In this document: positions 28,501 to 37,891 of the stretch, one piece after another | Layout: each line of letters opens with the position of its first letter | How positions within the stretch are numbered: position 1 is the stretch's first letter | DNA from: Alteromonas abrolhosensis | Lineage (GTDB): Bacteria; Pseudomonadota; Gammaproteobacteria; Enterobacterales; Alteromonadaceae | DNA: 64,000 bases | NCBI RefSeq assembly: GCF_001953635.1 | Contig: NZ_MEJH01000002.1 | Coordinates: 186,001 to 250,000, forward strand | Reading direction: 5' to 3' | The notes under the pieces: model-generated | The model's input: the letters and a program-made list of their open reading frames with translations, nothing else | Database searches by the model: none | What the model was told of the DNA's origin: nothing | Position numbers and translations under genes: made by a program

Positions 28501-28706
28501 GCGCTTTGTGCGGGAATAGCGAAATTTATCGCTGAAAGCGGTGACTTATTTTGAGCAATTACTTCGGCTTGTTGGTGAGGAAGCACCGATTGAGCAATAG
28601 CGGTGTGACTTGCGCCGAACGACACCATACACAGCGCAACCGTTAAAGCTTTAGGCTTAAAAGGCAGCTTGGGTTGTGTGTCGAATGGGTTATTTGCCAC
28701 AGGCAT
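25542..28706 (-). CDS. TonB-dependent receptor with STN signalling domain
   Basis: A 1054-residue outer-membrane transducer. After the signal peptide (to about residue 38, HTAIAQS) comes an STN domain at about 55-125 (INFAIPAQSADEAIIAFANQAELTVVF, read in part), then a plug at about 170-300 (FPDQNLAEALQRVSGVSIDR, VRGFGP) and a barrel ending VHKRGRFSNHLLLVQDAG. The STN domain is what FecA-type receptors use to contact FecR, and a sigma/FecR pair is encoded divergently 209 bases away, so this is the likely sensor. It is a close paralogue of the receptor at 13315, including the loop HCSFCGY (C626, C629). Ligand unknown. Confidence 0.94.
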   Translation of the reverse strand: MPVANNPFDTQPKLPFKPKALTVALCMVSFGASHTAIAQSVLPHQQAEVIAQNKSPLSAINFAIPAQSADEAIIAFANQAELTVVFPFNKVRHVFANEVSGNYTPQEAIKKLLAGTGLSAHIVDNTRIKIVPASDGDENNHLLGRLFNAITAQDDSLVTVPDEQGSYDIEYIEVRGLRARVAQSVGIKRNANVIIDTIQSVDMGKFPDQNLAEALQRVSGVSIDRAEGEGQLVTVRGFGPEFNRVLLNGRPMATDKLGREFSFDTLASEIVSSVTVHKQSQATMQSGGIGATIDVQTAKPLSFKGMRAAGSVKMQYDTNSQQYAPSTSAMFSNTYLNNSFGILASFTQHKRQARLEEAQIDGWLVNTNVPESELSEYVPTLYVPRNYDQRVRFDDRTRTGSALVLQYRPNNKLELTADYLGSTFDVETSATSMGHWFTSSNLEDVTVDKNGTAVSFSQNSGHATDFHARTFNRSSTLKSFGFAANYIASDSVIVDADLSYSMANVDDNNGEGNSLSLIGYLNRSSFDHTQSNILPAISGFEQANPRQVNALGEPVGVSHYLDPANGRSHVMLRRGWSVDDDIGQAKINVSVLGDDNWFSKIDVGGALTQREKANERRDNEADARHCSFCGYFDAPDIPDSFQTIFDAGDDFLGSISGHENIPHQWLRHDGDTLFRYLENAGDVSLAAETRGSSFAVKETVYAGYVQAAIEKDFAPWFIDMHAGLRAEYTDVKVSGVDEQLSALVILDQTELGQEFGASVSIDESSNYTNVLPSVSFKASWLDSWVFRAAYNHSITRPTLEQMAPGVTYTTTRQGGDLRARIGNAQLLPFEAKNIDVAVEHYYQENSYISAGYFRKTVDNFIVNESSTQTFNNVTDPSTGTNPNAADDADALAQFSVISPSNGESATVEGVEIAVQHLFGDSGWGIQANASFVDSNAELDTANIRSTFALTGLSGAKNMVLFYEKNALQWRVAWNQREGFLQSLNQTQSTEPTFVSPYQQWDMSLSYQFSPRVSVFFEGINITNETVHKRGRFSNHLLLVQDAGARYALGVNITY

Positions 28707-28859
28707 ATTTGTATTTACGCTATTGTTATTATTAATTTATGAAGGGGAAATGCCTACGCGTCACCCTCCTCTTTATTGTTGGTGTTGTTTTAAACTAGCG
28801 CCGCATTATATACAACCCATTAACAAATTTAATTTTTGAGCGATAATGTTGAAAATACT

Positions 28860-28886
28860 GGGGGAAAATAGCGTGGCTGTCGTCTT
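28860..28886 (+). promoter_or_regulatory. ECF sigma-factor promoter-like element before the sigma gene
   Basis: GGGGG (28860-28864), a 15-base spacer and TCGTCTT (28880-28886), matching the element at 13197-13223 in both blocks and in spacing. It lies 30 bases before the sigma ATG and would allow autoregulation. Confidence 0.6.
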
Positions 28887-28915
28887 AGTAAGTAACAACG
28901 ATAAAAAATAACAAT

Positions 28916-29506
28916 ATGCCCATAGAAACAGCCATACATAATGCCTATATGTCGGCGCGCGGCTCGATGGCCAAAATGCTATCGCGCCTTGTGCCGCCTA
29001 AAGAAGTCGACGACATACTACAGGATACGTACGTCCGCTTGTGTCAGGCTAAATCTACTGAGCATATTAAAGAGCCTAAGTCGTTTTTGTTTAAGACCGC
29101 AAAAAACTTGGCTTACGATCATTTAAAGCGTGCTGATACGCGCATGGTAGACGACAGCGTAGAGGTTGCGGCAGCGCTGGAAAGTGCAATTAGCGGTGTT
29201 GAAGATGAAACATTTCACAACAACGCTACCCAGCAAGAGTTTAAGTTGTTTTGTGATGCAGTGCGCGCCCTACCCAAACAATGCAGGCGCGCATTTGTGT
29301 TGAAGAAAGTGTATGGCTACTCTCTTAAAGAGATTGCCCAGGAATTAGAGATAAGCGAAAAAACCGTGGAAAAGCATATTGCTGAAGGGATAAAAAGATG
29401 CACCTTATTTATGCGACGACAAACAACGTCGTATACACGGCCGAACGCTTTTCAAAATGGTGGGCAACACAGCTCGGCGGATGTAAAGAGAGACGCCCAT
29501 GAATAG
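28916..29506 (+). CDS. FecI-type ECF RNA polymerase sigma factor
   Basis: A 196-residue sigma-70-family protein with region 2 at about 10-75 (VDDILQDTYVRLCQAKS, FLFKTAKNLAYDHLKRAD) and region 4 at about 115-170 (LPKQCRRAFVLKKVYGYSLKE, read in part, then ISEKTVEKHIAEGIKRC). It lacks the extra domains of primary sigma factors. It overlaps the FecR gene by 8 bases and is divergent from the STN-bearing receptor gene, the classic cell-surface signalling arrangement. The ATG at 28916 gives a normal-length protein. Confidence 0.93.
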   Translation: MPIETAIHNAYMSARGSMAKMLSRLVPPKEVDDILQDTYVRLCQAKSTEHIKEPKSFLFKTAKNLAYDHLKRADTRMVDDSVEVAAALESAISGVEDETFHNNATQQEFKLFCDAVRALPKQCRRAFVLKKVYGYSLKEIAQELEISEKTVEKHIAEGIKRCTLFMRRQTTSYTRPNAFQNGGQHSSADVKRDAHE

Positions 29507-30605
29507 TTCTAAAAACGAAACTAAAACCGACAAATCAGCCACCCAAAGCAACGTTGTTCAATTTAATAGCGATGATCGTGTGCTTGATGTTGCTAGCGAA
29601 TGGCTTGTGAAGCTAGACGAGGGACTTGATGACGAGGAAATGCAAGCGCTAAAAAAATGGCTTGCAACGCCATTGCATCGAGACACTTTCCTAGAGATGG
29701 TAGCGTTATGGGACAAAATGTCTGTGCTTAGCGAATTGGCTGATATCGTACCTCATACACCTGAGCCTAACGCCAAACACAAAACAAACAGCACCGTGGC
29801 TTGGAAGCGCCCGCTGGCTATTGCAGCCTCGTTCTTAATGGTTGGATTGTTAAGTTATCAGGGTCTAAATTTATTCTCGTCGTCTAATCAAACCGAACCT
29901 GCTTTACAAGTAGCAAACTACTCGTTACAAGCCTCGACCAAAGCAGGCGAGCACAAAAGTATTAGCTTAGAAGACGGCAGTACACTATGGCTTAATACCA
30001 ACTCTCAAGTGAACATTGCCTTTACTGAGACCTCACGGGTTATTCAGCTTGTCAAAGGTGAGCTTCATATCGAAGTGGCAAAAGACAAATCCCGCCCGCT
30101 CAATGTACTTGCAGCCGGTAAAGCTATACAGGCGGTTGGTACTGCATTTAATGTGCAATATCATCGCGGCGACCTTGAACTGGTAGTTACCGAAGGCGTG
30201 GTAGAAGTCGCCAGCTATACACTTAACAAAGCGAATGGCGAAAGCATTATTGATCCAATTATTAAACCGCAGGCTCAGCCACTGACGTTAGTTCAAGGTG
30301 AAAAGTCGCTTTTATCTTTACCCAACAGCACCATCGAGACTGTGTCAGATGAAGATATCGCGAATGATTTAAGCTGGCGGGAAGGCAAGATTGTATTTCG
30401 CGGCGAGCCATTAATTGACGTGATTGAAGAAGTAAGCCGATATACGGATAAAACGGTTGTTTTAGGTGATGCAGCGCTTGCCAATATGCAAGTAGCAGGG
30501 CTATTCAATACCAACGACGTAGATGCGCTTATTGCAGCCCTTGCCGACAATTTACAGATATCTACAGACTACTCTAGCGACACTATTGTCCTTCGCCCCC
30601 GTTAA
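29499..30605 (+). CDS. FecR-family anti-sigma/sigma regulator
   Basis: A 368-residue inner-membrane protein. The cytoplasmic N-terminus (about residues 25-75, VASEWLVKLDEGLDDEEMQ) is a DUF4880-type sigma-binding region; a single transmembrane segment follows at about 103-122; the periplasmic FecR domain is at about 145-245 (SISLEDGSTLWLNTNSQ, VGTAFNVQYH) and the C-terminus has a DUF4974/STN-like fold (WREGKIVFRGEPLIDVIEEV). It should hold or license the sigma factor until the ligand-loaded receptor contacts it. Followed by a hairpin terminator. Confidence 0.92.
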   Translation: MNSSKNETKTDKSATQSNVVQFNSDDRVLDVASEWLVKLDEGLDDEEMQALKKWLATPLHRDTFLEMVALWDKMSVLSELADIVPHTPEPNAKHKTNSTVAWKRPLAIAASFLMVGLLSYQGLNLFSSSNQTEPALQVANYSLQASTKAGEHKSISLEDGSTLWLNTNSQVNIAFTETSRVIQLVKGELHIEVAKDKSRPLNVLAAGKAIQAVGTAFNVQYHRGDLELVVTEGVVEVASYTLNKANGESIIDPIIKPQAQPLTLVQGEKSLLSLPNSTIETVSDEDIANDLSWREGKIVFRGEPLIDVIEEVSRYTDKTVVLGDAALANMQVAGLFNTNDVDALIAALADNLQISTDYSSDTIVLRPR

Positions 30606-30661
30606 CGGTGCGCTTGGCTCATAGGTTCTTATTTAGCTTTATTGGGCTACAAACTAAATCG

Positions 30662-30693
30662 AAAGCGCGTTCTAAAGCTTAACTCGCGCTTTT
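30662..30693 (+). terminator. Probable terminator after the sigma/FecR operon
   Basis: AAAGCGCG (30662-30669) and CGCGCTTT (30685-30692) form a perfect 8-base stem with a 15-base loop; the 3' arm ends in four T. Confidence 0.55.
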
Positions 30694-30781
30694 ACCCACT
30701 ACCCCTTACAATGACGCCTTATACCAGTTCGCATGCATTGGTATTATATATAAATGCATCAAACAATAAGGCTTCTTTGAT

Positions 30782-31528
30782 ATGCAAATAGGCAGTGCTT
30801 TAACGGCAATTAGGCAGCTCACTTCCAGCCTACTACTTCTGACCACCTGCGCGGTGCTATCTAATACAGCTTTCGCCATTGAAGCTGGCCAATATTATTA
30901 TTTCATCTCTGACAAGTGCGTCGCTAAAGGCCCTCAAACGCCCGAAGAGCGAGGCGCCGTAACCCCAGATGTTATGCTATTTGAAGTGGTACCTGCGGGG
31001 ATCAGCGACTACTACGTAAACATGAATACAAGCGCACTGGTTCACTATACAGAGGAAGGGCAAGCGCACCTTTCTTCATTGGAAGCAGAGCAGGCCTATA
31101 CTGCTGGCAAAGCACCTTCGAAAGACAGCCTTAGAAAAGATGGCAATGCCATCCAGCACGACTTCATGCTACAGCGCGAAGCAATAGATTTAAAGACCTT
31201 AATAAACACGTTAAATGGTTTTTCCCAGCTGCAGTCTGATAAAGGCTACTTTTTTAAGAAAATCGTAGGCCTTTCTAACCCCGACGCTAAATTTAAAGCC
31301 ATAACCCGGGTGCGCTTAAGCGATACGGGTTACGACAATCGCATGATGCTGACAAGCTACTCCAGCGACTACTTTATACTGGATGAACAAGGTAAGGCCT
31401 CTGACACACCTTTTATTACGGTAGATCACGGCGCAGCGCTACGCAATTCACTGCACGACACCAACAGCCCGTACGCCATATTTACCAAAAATTCAGTATG
31501 CGGTGAAAAGTGGGAGCCCGGCAATTAA
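30782..31528 (+). CDS. Exported protein of unknown function
   Basis: A 248-residue protein with a clear signal peptide (hydrophobic residues about 14-30, cleavage near NTAFA). The mature part has two cysteines (SDKCVAKG near the start and NSVCGEKWEPG near the end) that could form a disulfide. No domain was recognised. It lies downstream of the FecR terminator with its own AT-rich upstream region, so it is probably a separate unit, and it is not necessarily part of the signalling system. Confidence 0.75.
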   Translation: MQIGSALTAIRQLTSSLLLLTTCAVLSNTAFAIEAGQYYYFISDKCVAKGPQTPEERGAVTPDVMLFEVVPAGISDYYVNMNTSALVHYTEEGQAHLSSLEAEQAYTAGKAPSKDSLRKDGNAIQHDFMLQREAIDLKTLINTLNGFSQLQSDKGYFFKKIVGLSNPDAKFKAITRVRLSDTGYDNRMMLTSYSSDYFILDEQGKASDTPFITVDHGAALRNSLHDTNSPYAIFTKNSVCGEKWEPGN

Positions 31529-31620
31529 CAAGGTAATTAGCCAAGACATAGTTTAAACGCTTGTTGAATGGACCGGGCTTACTTCGGCTTTAGCGGCTTT
31601 GATTATAAAAGGCTCTGGTT

Positions 31621-31902
31621 TTAATTACTACGATAGAGCGTTTTAATAAGGTGGTAGCCGAAACGGGTCTTCACCGGCCCGTGTACTTTTAGCACGTCTT
31701 TTTTAAATACCACATCGTCGAAGGCTTTTACCATTTGGCCTCGGCGAAATTCACCAAGGTCGCCGCCACGCTTGCCCGACGGGCATTTGGAATGACGCTT
31801 TGCTAACGTCGCAAAATCCTTACCCTTTTTGAGCTGCTCTAAAATAGAAAGCGCTTCTTTCTCTGTTTTAACCAAAATGTGAAGTGCGGATGCCGTTGCC
31901 AT
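31621..31902 (-). CDS. ppiC: Small parvulin-type peptidyl-prolyl cis-trans isomerase
   Basis: A 93-residue single-domain parvulin: [37 protein letters not shown] and [12 protein letters not shown] are the hallmark segments. The size and the lack of a signal peptide match cytoplasmic PpiC (Par10) of E. coli, which speeds folding around proline. Monocistronic. Confidence 0.93.
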   Translation of the reverse strand: MATASALHILVKTEKEALSILEQLKKGKDFATLAKRHSKCPSGKRGGDLGEFRRGQMVKAFDDVVFKKDVLKVHGPVKTRFGYHLIKTLYRSN

Positions 31903-32088
31903 GGAAAGGACCTAATTTGTATCGGGGGTTTAAGAATAATATCGTGCACGCTAAGTATACCCTAGTGAACAACCCGCCTGCCATTAGTCAATGTGATGTG
32001 TTGGGTTAAAAAAGCGATGTAAAGGCTACTCTGCTGTTTAAAAACTGCGTATCGTTAACCTTTATCAATCATTGACGAGCCTTCCCTT

Positions 32089-32601
32089 TTGTTACCAGAA
32101 TTTGACTTGGCCCAAGCGATAGGAATGCTGAGTTTTGCGCTTGGCATTTTGTGCTTTTATCAGCGTGATGATCAGCACCTGCGAATAATGATGGTGGTGA
32201 TGAATTTAAATCACGCCCTGCATTTTGCGCTACTTGGTGCCGTAACCGCATGCTTAAGTGCCTTGCTTTCAGTGGTAAGAACAGGCATTTCGATTAAAAC
32301 CCGTTCTCGCAGTGTCGCCTATCTATTTATATTAATATCGCTAGCAGCCGGGCTGTATTTGGCCGAAGTTTGGTACGATTTATTCCCTATTTTGGGAACG
32401 TGTATAGGCACTTATGCCTTGTTTTGTTTATCGGGGATCCGCATGCGTTTAGCGTTTTTGTGCGGTGCAATATGTTGGCTAACCAACAATATTATTGTCG
32501 GCTCTATTGGCGGCACCTTGCTTGAAGCTACGTTACTGGCAGTTAATAGCTTCACCATTATTCGCTTGTACAGAGGGCAAAAAGCACTCGCTCAGGCCTG
32601 A
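32089..32601 (+). CDS. YgjV-family inner-membrane protein
   Basis: A 170-residue protein with about five transmembrane helices. LAQAIGMLSFALGILCFYQRDD at the first helix (read in part) and ALLSVVRTGISIKTRSR in the middle follow the pattern of the YgjV family; function unknown. The start is TTG at 32089; the next in-frame ATG (32125) would cut into the first helix, so TTG is preferred although its ribosome-binding site is weak. Confidence 0.8.
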   Translation: MLPEFDLAQAIGMLSFALGILCFYQRDDQHLRIMMVVMNLNHALHFALLGAVTACLSALLSVVRTGISIKTRSRSVAYLFILISLAAGLYLAEVWYDLFPILGTCIGTYALFCLSGIRMRLAFLCGAICWLTNNIIVGSIGGTLLEATLLAVNSFTIIRLYRGQKALAQA

Positions 32602-32729
32602 TTCCCAATCTATGCCAGACTATGCTCCCAATCTACACGCCTTGATTGCCCAAAGTGAATGAATTGCTATACGCACACTGTATTGGAAGCTTTCAAGCAA
32701 ATATTACCGAATGACTAGAAACGCCTTAT

Positions 32730-33626
32730 TCAAAACGAAAGTGCAAACAGACTCGTTACTGACGTGTGATAGTCCAGTGACATAGCGATAGATAACAGCG
32801 TTATATTCACAATGGAAAAACCAAATACTCGTTTTGCCCAGCCTTCTACGTTGATGTCGGGTCTGTATCCGCGCAGTGCCATCAACAGCCACCAAAGGCT
32901 TGTTGCGAAAGCTACTGTTAAAAAGCCAATACCCGTATAACCGTTAAGTGGAAGCAGCATTACAACTAAAGCAAATAACGCAATATGAAGAACAATATGG
33001 CGTTTTGCTTTCGCGATACCTTGCGAAACAGGCAATACGGGAATGCCAGCCGCCTTATAGTCGTTATATCTAAAGATAGCGATGGCATAGGAATGGGGCA
33101 TTTGCCAAATGCTGAACATACCCAGCAAAATAGCTGCAGCCATATCAAACTGACCGCTCGCCGCGCAATAACCGACTACGGGCGGAACGGCCCCCGACAA
33201 ACTGCCAACGAAGGTGCCATACACCGAGTTTCGCTTCATATACAGGCTGTACACACCCACATAAATAACGTAGCCAAAAACAGCAAAAAATACGGCAGTA
33301 AGGTTGGTGTAAAGCGCTAACAAGCCAAACCCTGCAATGCCTAGCACAGCACCGTGCAACATCGCAGTACGTAATGGCAACTCGCCTGTTACTGTCACCC
33401 GATTAGCCGTGCGCTGCATTTTGCTGTCGATATCTCGGTCAATGCAGTTATTAATGACACAACCTGAAGCCACCACCAGCGATAAACCGATGAGCGTTGC
33501 GAGCAATAGCCAGTAATCTATATCGCCACGGGACGCGAGCAAGAAACCGCCCGTTACCGAAATAGCATTGCCCATAATAATGCCGGGCTTGGTTACTGAC
33601 AGGTAACGTTTATAAGTAGAGGTCAT
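32730..33626 (-). CDS. cyoE: Protoheme IX farnesyltransferase (haem O synthase)
   Basis: Adds a farnesyl group to haem b to give the haem O needed by the bo3 oxidase encoded just upstream. The 298-residue protein has about nine transmembrane helices and the prenyltransferase motif [18 protein letters not shown] at about residues 60-78, plus a [11 protein letters not shown] loop. It follows cyoD by about 200 bases that hold a terminator, so it may be expressed partly by read-through or from its own promoter. Confidence 0.96.
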   Translation of the reverse strand: MTSTYKRYLSVTKPGIIMGNAISVTGGFLLASRGDIDYWLLLATLIGLSLVVASGCVINNCIDRDIDSKMQRTANRVTVTGELPLRTAMLHGAVLGIAGFGLLALYTNLTAVFFAVFGYVIYVGVYSLYMKRNSVYGTFVGSLSGAVPPVVGYCAASGQFDMAAAILLGMFSIWQMPHSYAIAIFRYNDYKAAGIPVLPVSQGIAKAKRHIVLHIALFALVVMLLPLNGYTGIGFLTVAFATSLWWLLMALRGYRPDINVEGWAKRVFGFSIVNITLLSIAMSLDYHTSVTSLFALSF

Positions 33627-33773
33627 GGGTAAAATCCAAATTTAAAACGCGCCCATTTAGACGCGTATCAAGGTGTACTGAGAAGCCCCAATGTTGCCCC
33701 CAAAATAGGTTGCCCCAATAGAAGGGCAAAACATGAGGGCTTATCGTACTGACCGCGATGAAGTAAACACATT

Positions 33774-33799
33774 GAAAAGCCTGACATGATCGTCAGGCT
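33774..33799 (-). terminator. Terminator between cyoD and cyoE
   Basis: A perfect 8-base stem, AGCCTGAC (33778-33785) and GTCAGGCT (33792-33799), loop of 6, followed on the minus strand by TTTTC. It lies 25 bases past the cyoD stop and should reduce transcription into cyoE. Confidence 0.75.
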
Positions 33800-33823
33800 A
33801 GACCACGCATATACAGAGACTTG

Positions 33824-34195
33824 CTAATACATCATCATGGCATTTGATTCGTAGATAATCCAAACGGATAACCCAACCACCATGAAAATAATAAGCGCAC
33901 TAAATAAGAACGAAAACGTATTGGCTCTGCCTTCTTCGGTAACAAAGTTAAGGTGCAAAAAGTATTTAAGGTGCACCCAAATTTGAACCAAGCCCAAGGT
34001 TACCACGCTCCAAATCGTGGTAACTTTAGATAGGTCGCCATTCATCACTAGAGTGAACGGAATAGCGGTGAGCACCACAGATAGAATGAAACCAATAACA
34101 TAAGACTTTACATCGCCATGTACGTCATCACTATTGTGGGTCGATGAAGCGTGACCGTCCGTATTTGAAGCTAATTTTGCATCGTGTAACGCCAT
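33824..34195 (-). CDS. cyoD: Cytochrome bo3 ubiquinol oxidase subunit IV
   Basis: A 123-residue protein with three transmembrane helices (DVKSYVIGFILSVVLTAIPF, then SVVTLGLVQIWVHLKYFLHL and LFSALIIFMVVGLSVWIIY), typical of the assembly/stability subunit CyoD. The frame is open upstream to 34261, but the ATG at 34195 overlaps the cyoC stop by one base (TAATG) and gives the usual length. Confidence 0.95.
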   Translation of the reverse strand: MALHDAKLASNTDGHASSTHNSDDVHGDVKSYVIGFILSVVLTAIPFTLVMNGDLSKVTTIWSVVTLGLVQIWVHLKYFLHLNFVTEEGRANTFSFLFSALIIFMVVGLSVWIIYESNAMMMY

Positions 34196-34812
34196 TACAT
34201 TGCCCCCATTAAGTACACTACGGTAAATACACATATCCATACGATATCGAGGAAGTGCCAAAACAAGCTTAAGCAGCTAAGTCGGGTAACGGTTTGCTCA
34301 CCTAGACCTCGGCGGGTTACTTCGATAAACATGATCGTCATCCAAATAAGACCCGCTGTAACGTGCATTCCGTGCAGTCCCACTAGCGAGAAAAACGCCG
34401 TTAAAAACGCACTTTGCTGCGGCCCGTTACCATGCTCAATAAGATGGTGGAATTCGTACACTTCCATACCAATAAAACACGCACCCAGTGCCCATGTCAC
34501 AGACAGCCAAGCAAGGGCGCCAGACTTATTTTGTCGGTGAGCGCATATCATGGCAAAGCCAAAGGTAATGCTGCTTAAAAGCAGTGCGGCGGTTTCAACT
34601 GCAACAAAGTTGAGCTCGAAAATATCTTTGCCAGACACACCGCCTGCCGTATTCATAAACAGCACGGCATAGGTGGCAAAGAAAGAAGCAAACAACAAAC
34701 AGTCGGTCATTAAATACAGCCAGAAACCAAACACGGTGTTGTTTTCATGATGTTCTTCGTGTGCGTGTTCATGCGGCATTGACGCTGAACTTGATGTTGC
34801 AATAGTACTCAT
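34195..34812 (-). CDS. cyoC: Cytochrome bo3 ubiquinol oxidase subunit III
   Basis: A 205-residue protein with five transmembrane helices, as expected of subunit [24 protein letters not shown] and [15 protein letters not shown] (read in part) are family signatures. The histidine-rich N-terminus ([11 protein letters not shown]) is common in marine CyoC. Overlaps cyoB by 4 bases and cyoD by 1, so translation is coupled. Confidence 0.96.
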   Translation of the reverse strand: MSTIATSSSASMPHEHAHEEHHENNTVFGFWLYLMTDCLLFASFFATYAVLFMNTAGGVSGKDIFELNFVAVETAALLLSSITFGFAMICAHRQNKSGALAWLSVTWALGACFIGMEVYEFHHLIEHGNGPQQSAFLTAFFSLVGLHGMHVTAGLIWMTIMFIEVTRRGLGEQTVTRLSCLSLFWHFLDIVWICVFTVVYLMGAM

Positions 34813-36797
34813 GAGCGACCTCCCACTGTATTGGCACTTAAGTGCGTAGCTTCAACTCGTTCGACCTCATCTACCTGCACGTAGTAATCAACATCCGAGG
34901 TATAGCAACGCTTAATAAATACTCCTACTCCAGCCACTAAACCGACAACAGCAAGCCACCAGATATGCCAGATAAGGGCAAAGCCCATTAGAGTAAAGCT
35001 CATACTCATAAACACACCTGCTGAAGTATTTTTTGGCATATGAATAGGCGCGTAATTTTCAGGGCGTTGATACGACTCGCCACGTTCCTTCATATCCGTC
35101 CACGCATCAATGTCTTTGATGTGAGGTATCTTGGCAAAGTTGTAAAACTGAGGCGGTGACGCCGTTGACCACTCTAGCGTGTGACCATTCCACGGGTCGC
35201 CCGTTGTATCGTTAAGCTTTTCTTTGTTTTTGAAGCTTACAAACAGCTGAAGTAGCTGGAAGAAAATACCAATTGCTATAACAAACGCACCAAATGCAGC
35301 AATGTATAACCAGATATTCCAGTCAGGATTGTCGGTGTGATTTAAGCGGCGTGTCATACCCAAAAAGCCAAGCACGTACAGGGGCATGAACGCCAAAAGG
35401 AAACCAATTTGCCAGCACCAAAAGGCTGCTTTTCCGGTTTTTTCGTCAAGCTTAAAGCCCATGGCTTTCGGGAACCAAAAAGCAAAGCCAGCCAGATAGC
35501 CAAATACCGCACCACCAATAATGGTGTTATGAAAGTGTGCAATTAAGAACAAGCTATTGTGAAGCACATAGTCAGCACCTGGAATGGCAAGTAACACCCC
35601 TGTCATGCCCCCAATGGTGAAGGTCACCATAAAGCCTAACGTCCACAGCACTGGCACACTCAAAATTAAGCGACCGCGATACATGGTGAATAGCCAGTTA
35701 AACAGTTTCACGCCCGTGGGTACGGCAATAACCATGGTCATAATGCCGAAGAAGGCATTCACATTGGCGCTTGAACCCATGGTAAAGAAGTGATGTAGCC
35801 AGACAATAAAACCGAGAATAGCAATGGCACCGGACGCATAAACCATCGACTTGTAGCCAAACAGGCGCTTAGCGGTAAACGTAGATATAACTTCTGAAAA
35901 AATACCAAATGCAGGCAGTACCAGAATATAAACCTCAGGGTGTCCCCACGCCCAGAATAGGTTGATATACATCATCGAATTACCACCGGCTTCATTCGTG
36001 AAGAAGTGGAAGTCCATGTAGCGGTCTAGGGTTAGCATAGCCAACACAGCCGTAAGAATAGGGAACGAAGCAGCAATCAGAATGTTCGCCCACGTACAGG
36101 TCCATGTGAATATAGGCATTTGCATTAACTTCATGCCGGGCGCACGCATTTTAAACACGGTAACTAAGAAGTTTACGGCGGTTAGCAGCGTACCGAGCCC
36201 GGATATCTGCAGGGCCCAAATATAATAGTCGACGCCAACCCCGGGACTAAACTCCAACCCGGCTAGCGGCGGATAAGCAACCCACCCTGTTTTTGCGAAT
36301 TCACCTAACCCCAAAGACACATTTACTAGAATTGCGCCACCTGCGGTCAGCCAAAAACTTAAGTTATTTAAAAATGGAAACGCCACATCGCGAGCACCAA
36401 TTTGTAGTGGCAAAATGATATTCATCAACCCAATCATAAACGGCATCGCCATAAAGATAATCATGATAACGCCATGGGCTGTGAAGATTTGGTCGTAGTG
36501 CTCTGGCGGAAGATACCCGGGCGCACCATTGGTTGCCATTGCAAGCTGAGTACGCATCATAATGGCGTCGGCGAAGCCACGCAGCAGCATGATCATAGCC
36601 AACACAATGTACATAATTCCAAGACGTTTGTGGTCGACAGACGTTATCCAATCAAACCACAGGGTTCCCCACTGTTTGTGCTTGGTGATAAGCATGGCAA
36701 TGACCACACCCACCACTGCCACAACAGCAAGTGTCACCATAATAATCGGCTCGTGATAGGGCACGGCCTCAATAGATAATTTACCTAATAAAGACAT
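34809..36797 (-). CDS. cyoB: Cytochrome bo3 ubiquinol oxidase subunit I
   Basis: Catalytic subunit (662 residues, about 15 transmembrane helices) that reduces oxygen to water and pumps protons. The ligands are visible: [10 protein letters not shown] for low-spin haem b, [15 protein letters not shown] with the CuB histidine and cross-linked tyrosine, WLHHFF for CuB, and [10 protein letters not shown] with the haem o3 and haem b histidines. The glutamate in GHPEVY places it in the D-channel (A-type) class. Confidence 0.98.
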   Translation of the reverse strand: MSLLGKLSIEAVPYHEPIIMVTLAVVAVVGVVIAMLITKHKQWGTLWFDWITSVDHKRLGIMYIVLAMIMLLRGFADAIMMRTQLAMATNGAPGYLPPEHYDQIFTAHGVIMIIFMAMPFMIGLMNIILPLQIGARDVAFPFLNNLSFWLTAGGAILVNVSLGLGEFAKTGWVAYPPLAGLEFSPGVGVDYYIWALQISGLGTLLTAVNFLVTVFKMRAPGMKLMQMPIFTWTCTWANILIAASFPILTAVLAMLTLDRYMDFHFFTNEAGGNSMMYINLFWAWGHPEVYILVLPAFGIFSEVISTFTAKRLFGYKSMVYASGAIAILGFIVWLHHFFTMGSSANVNAFFGIMTMVIAVPTGVKLFNWLFTMYRGRLILSVPVLWTLGFMVTFTIGGMTGVLLAIPGADYVLHNSLFLIAHFHNTIIGGAVFGYLAGFAFWFPKAMGFKLDEKTGKAAFWCWQIGFLLAFMPLYVLGFLGMTRRLNHTDNPDWNIWLYIAAFGAFVIAIGIFFQLLQLFVSFKNKEKLNDTTGDPWNGHTLEWSTASPPQFYNFAKIPHIKDIDAWTDMKERGESYQRPENYAPIHMPKNTSAGVFMSMSFTLMGFALIWHIWWLAVVGLVAGVGVFIKRCYTSDVDYYVQVDEVERVEATHLSANTVGGRS

Positions 36798-36799
36798 GG

Positions 36800-37741
36800 T
36801 TATTGTGCATCCTCTTGGTGATGGCTGTGTTGCATTTCAGGCATGGCGTGATGTTCGCCCATGACGGCGTTTTCCGGCTTGTTGTAGAAATCCATAGAGC
36901 CGTGATCTTTCATGTATTTCATAACAATGTTATGAAATAAGCCGTCATCGACCTTGCTGAAATAGGTCACCGGATTGTTTTCGCTTGGCTCAGCAAGCTG
37001 CTTGTAGGCACCTGAAGTTAACGATGTTTGCGACTGCTTAACGCTGGCAACCCACGCCTCGAAGTCATCTTCGGTAGGTGTGGCAATAGCGTTAAACTTC
37101 ATGCCAGTGAATCCCGCACCGCTATAATTTGAAGAAATGCCTTTGTACGTACCTGGCTCGTCGGCAATAAGATGAAGCTTGGTTTCCATTCCCGCCATAG
37201 AGTAAATCTGGCTTCCTAGCTGAGGAATAAAAAACGAGTTCATGGTGCTTTCAGAAGTAATCTTAAACGCAACGGGTTTATTGGCAGGAAACACCAATTC
37301 ATTGACCGTTGCGATACCCTGTTCAGGATAAATAAACAGCCACTTCCAGTTGAGCGAGACTACTTCAACAGTAAGATGCTCTCCTTGACCTTCTAGCGGC
37401 GCATAAGGGTCGAGTGCGTGAGTAGAGCGCCAGGTGATCACACTCAACGACACGACAATGAGAATTGGAATGGACCACACCACCGCTTCAATTTTGGTTG
37501 AGTGTGCCCACTTAGGGGTATAAATTTCGAAATCGCGACTAGCGCGATACTTCCACGCAAAGTAAAGCGTAAGAAAAATGACGGGAACAACAACTATTAG
37601 CATTAGGATGGTGCAAAGAATAATTAGATTCTTTTCATCCATGCCCACTTGCCCTTTAGGGTCAAGCACGCCACCGCTGCAACCGGCCAACGTCAGCCCT
37701 GCACCAGCAACAATTAAAGTAAAAAGGTTACGAATAGACAA
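36800..37741 (-). CDS. cyoA: Cytochrome bo3 ubiquinol oxidase subunit II
   Basis: A 313-residue lipoprotein (lipobox LAGC, about residue 20) with two transmembrane helices and a periplasmic cupredoxin domain that lacks the CuA cysteines and histidines, as expected of a quinol oxidase rather than a cytochrome c oxidase. A COX-ARM-like segment follows at about residues 220-265 ([18 protein letters not shown]). The C-terminal tail is rich in methionine and histidine ([15 protein letters not shown]). First gene of the cyo operon, 2 bases before cyoB. Confidence 0.96.
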   Translation of the reverse strand: MSIRNLFTLIVAGAGLTLAGCSGGVLDPKGQVGMDEKNLIILCTILMLIVVVPVIFLTLYFAWKYRASRDFEIYTPKWAHSTKIEAVVWSIPILIVVSLSVITWRSTHALDPYAPLEGQGEHLTVEVVSLNWKWLFIYPEQGIATVNELVFPANKPVAFKITSESTMNSFFIPQLGSQIYSMAGMETKLHLIADEPGTYKGISSNYSGAGFTGMKFNAIATPTEDDFEAWVASVKQSQTSLTSGAYKQLAEPSENNPVTYFSKVDDGLFHNIVMKYMKDHGSMDFYNKPENAVMGEHHAMPEMQHSHHQEDAQ

Positions 37742-37891
37742 AACAAGTTCCTATAACCCACAAGTTAAACGGCGATGACTGAGCCGCTTAATAGAGAATG
37801 GCAGCGTTACAGCATCGAAAAACACACCGGTAAAGCTTTGTCGCACTTACTGCGCAATGCTTTCGGCGTTAAATAATTAAATCGGAGACGT

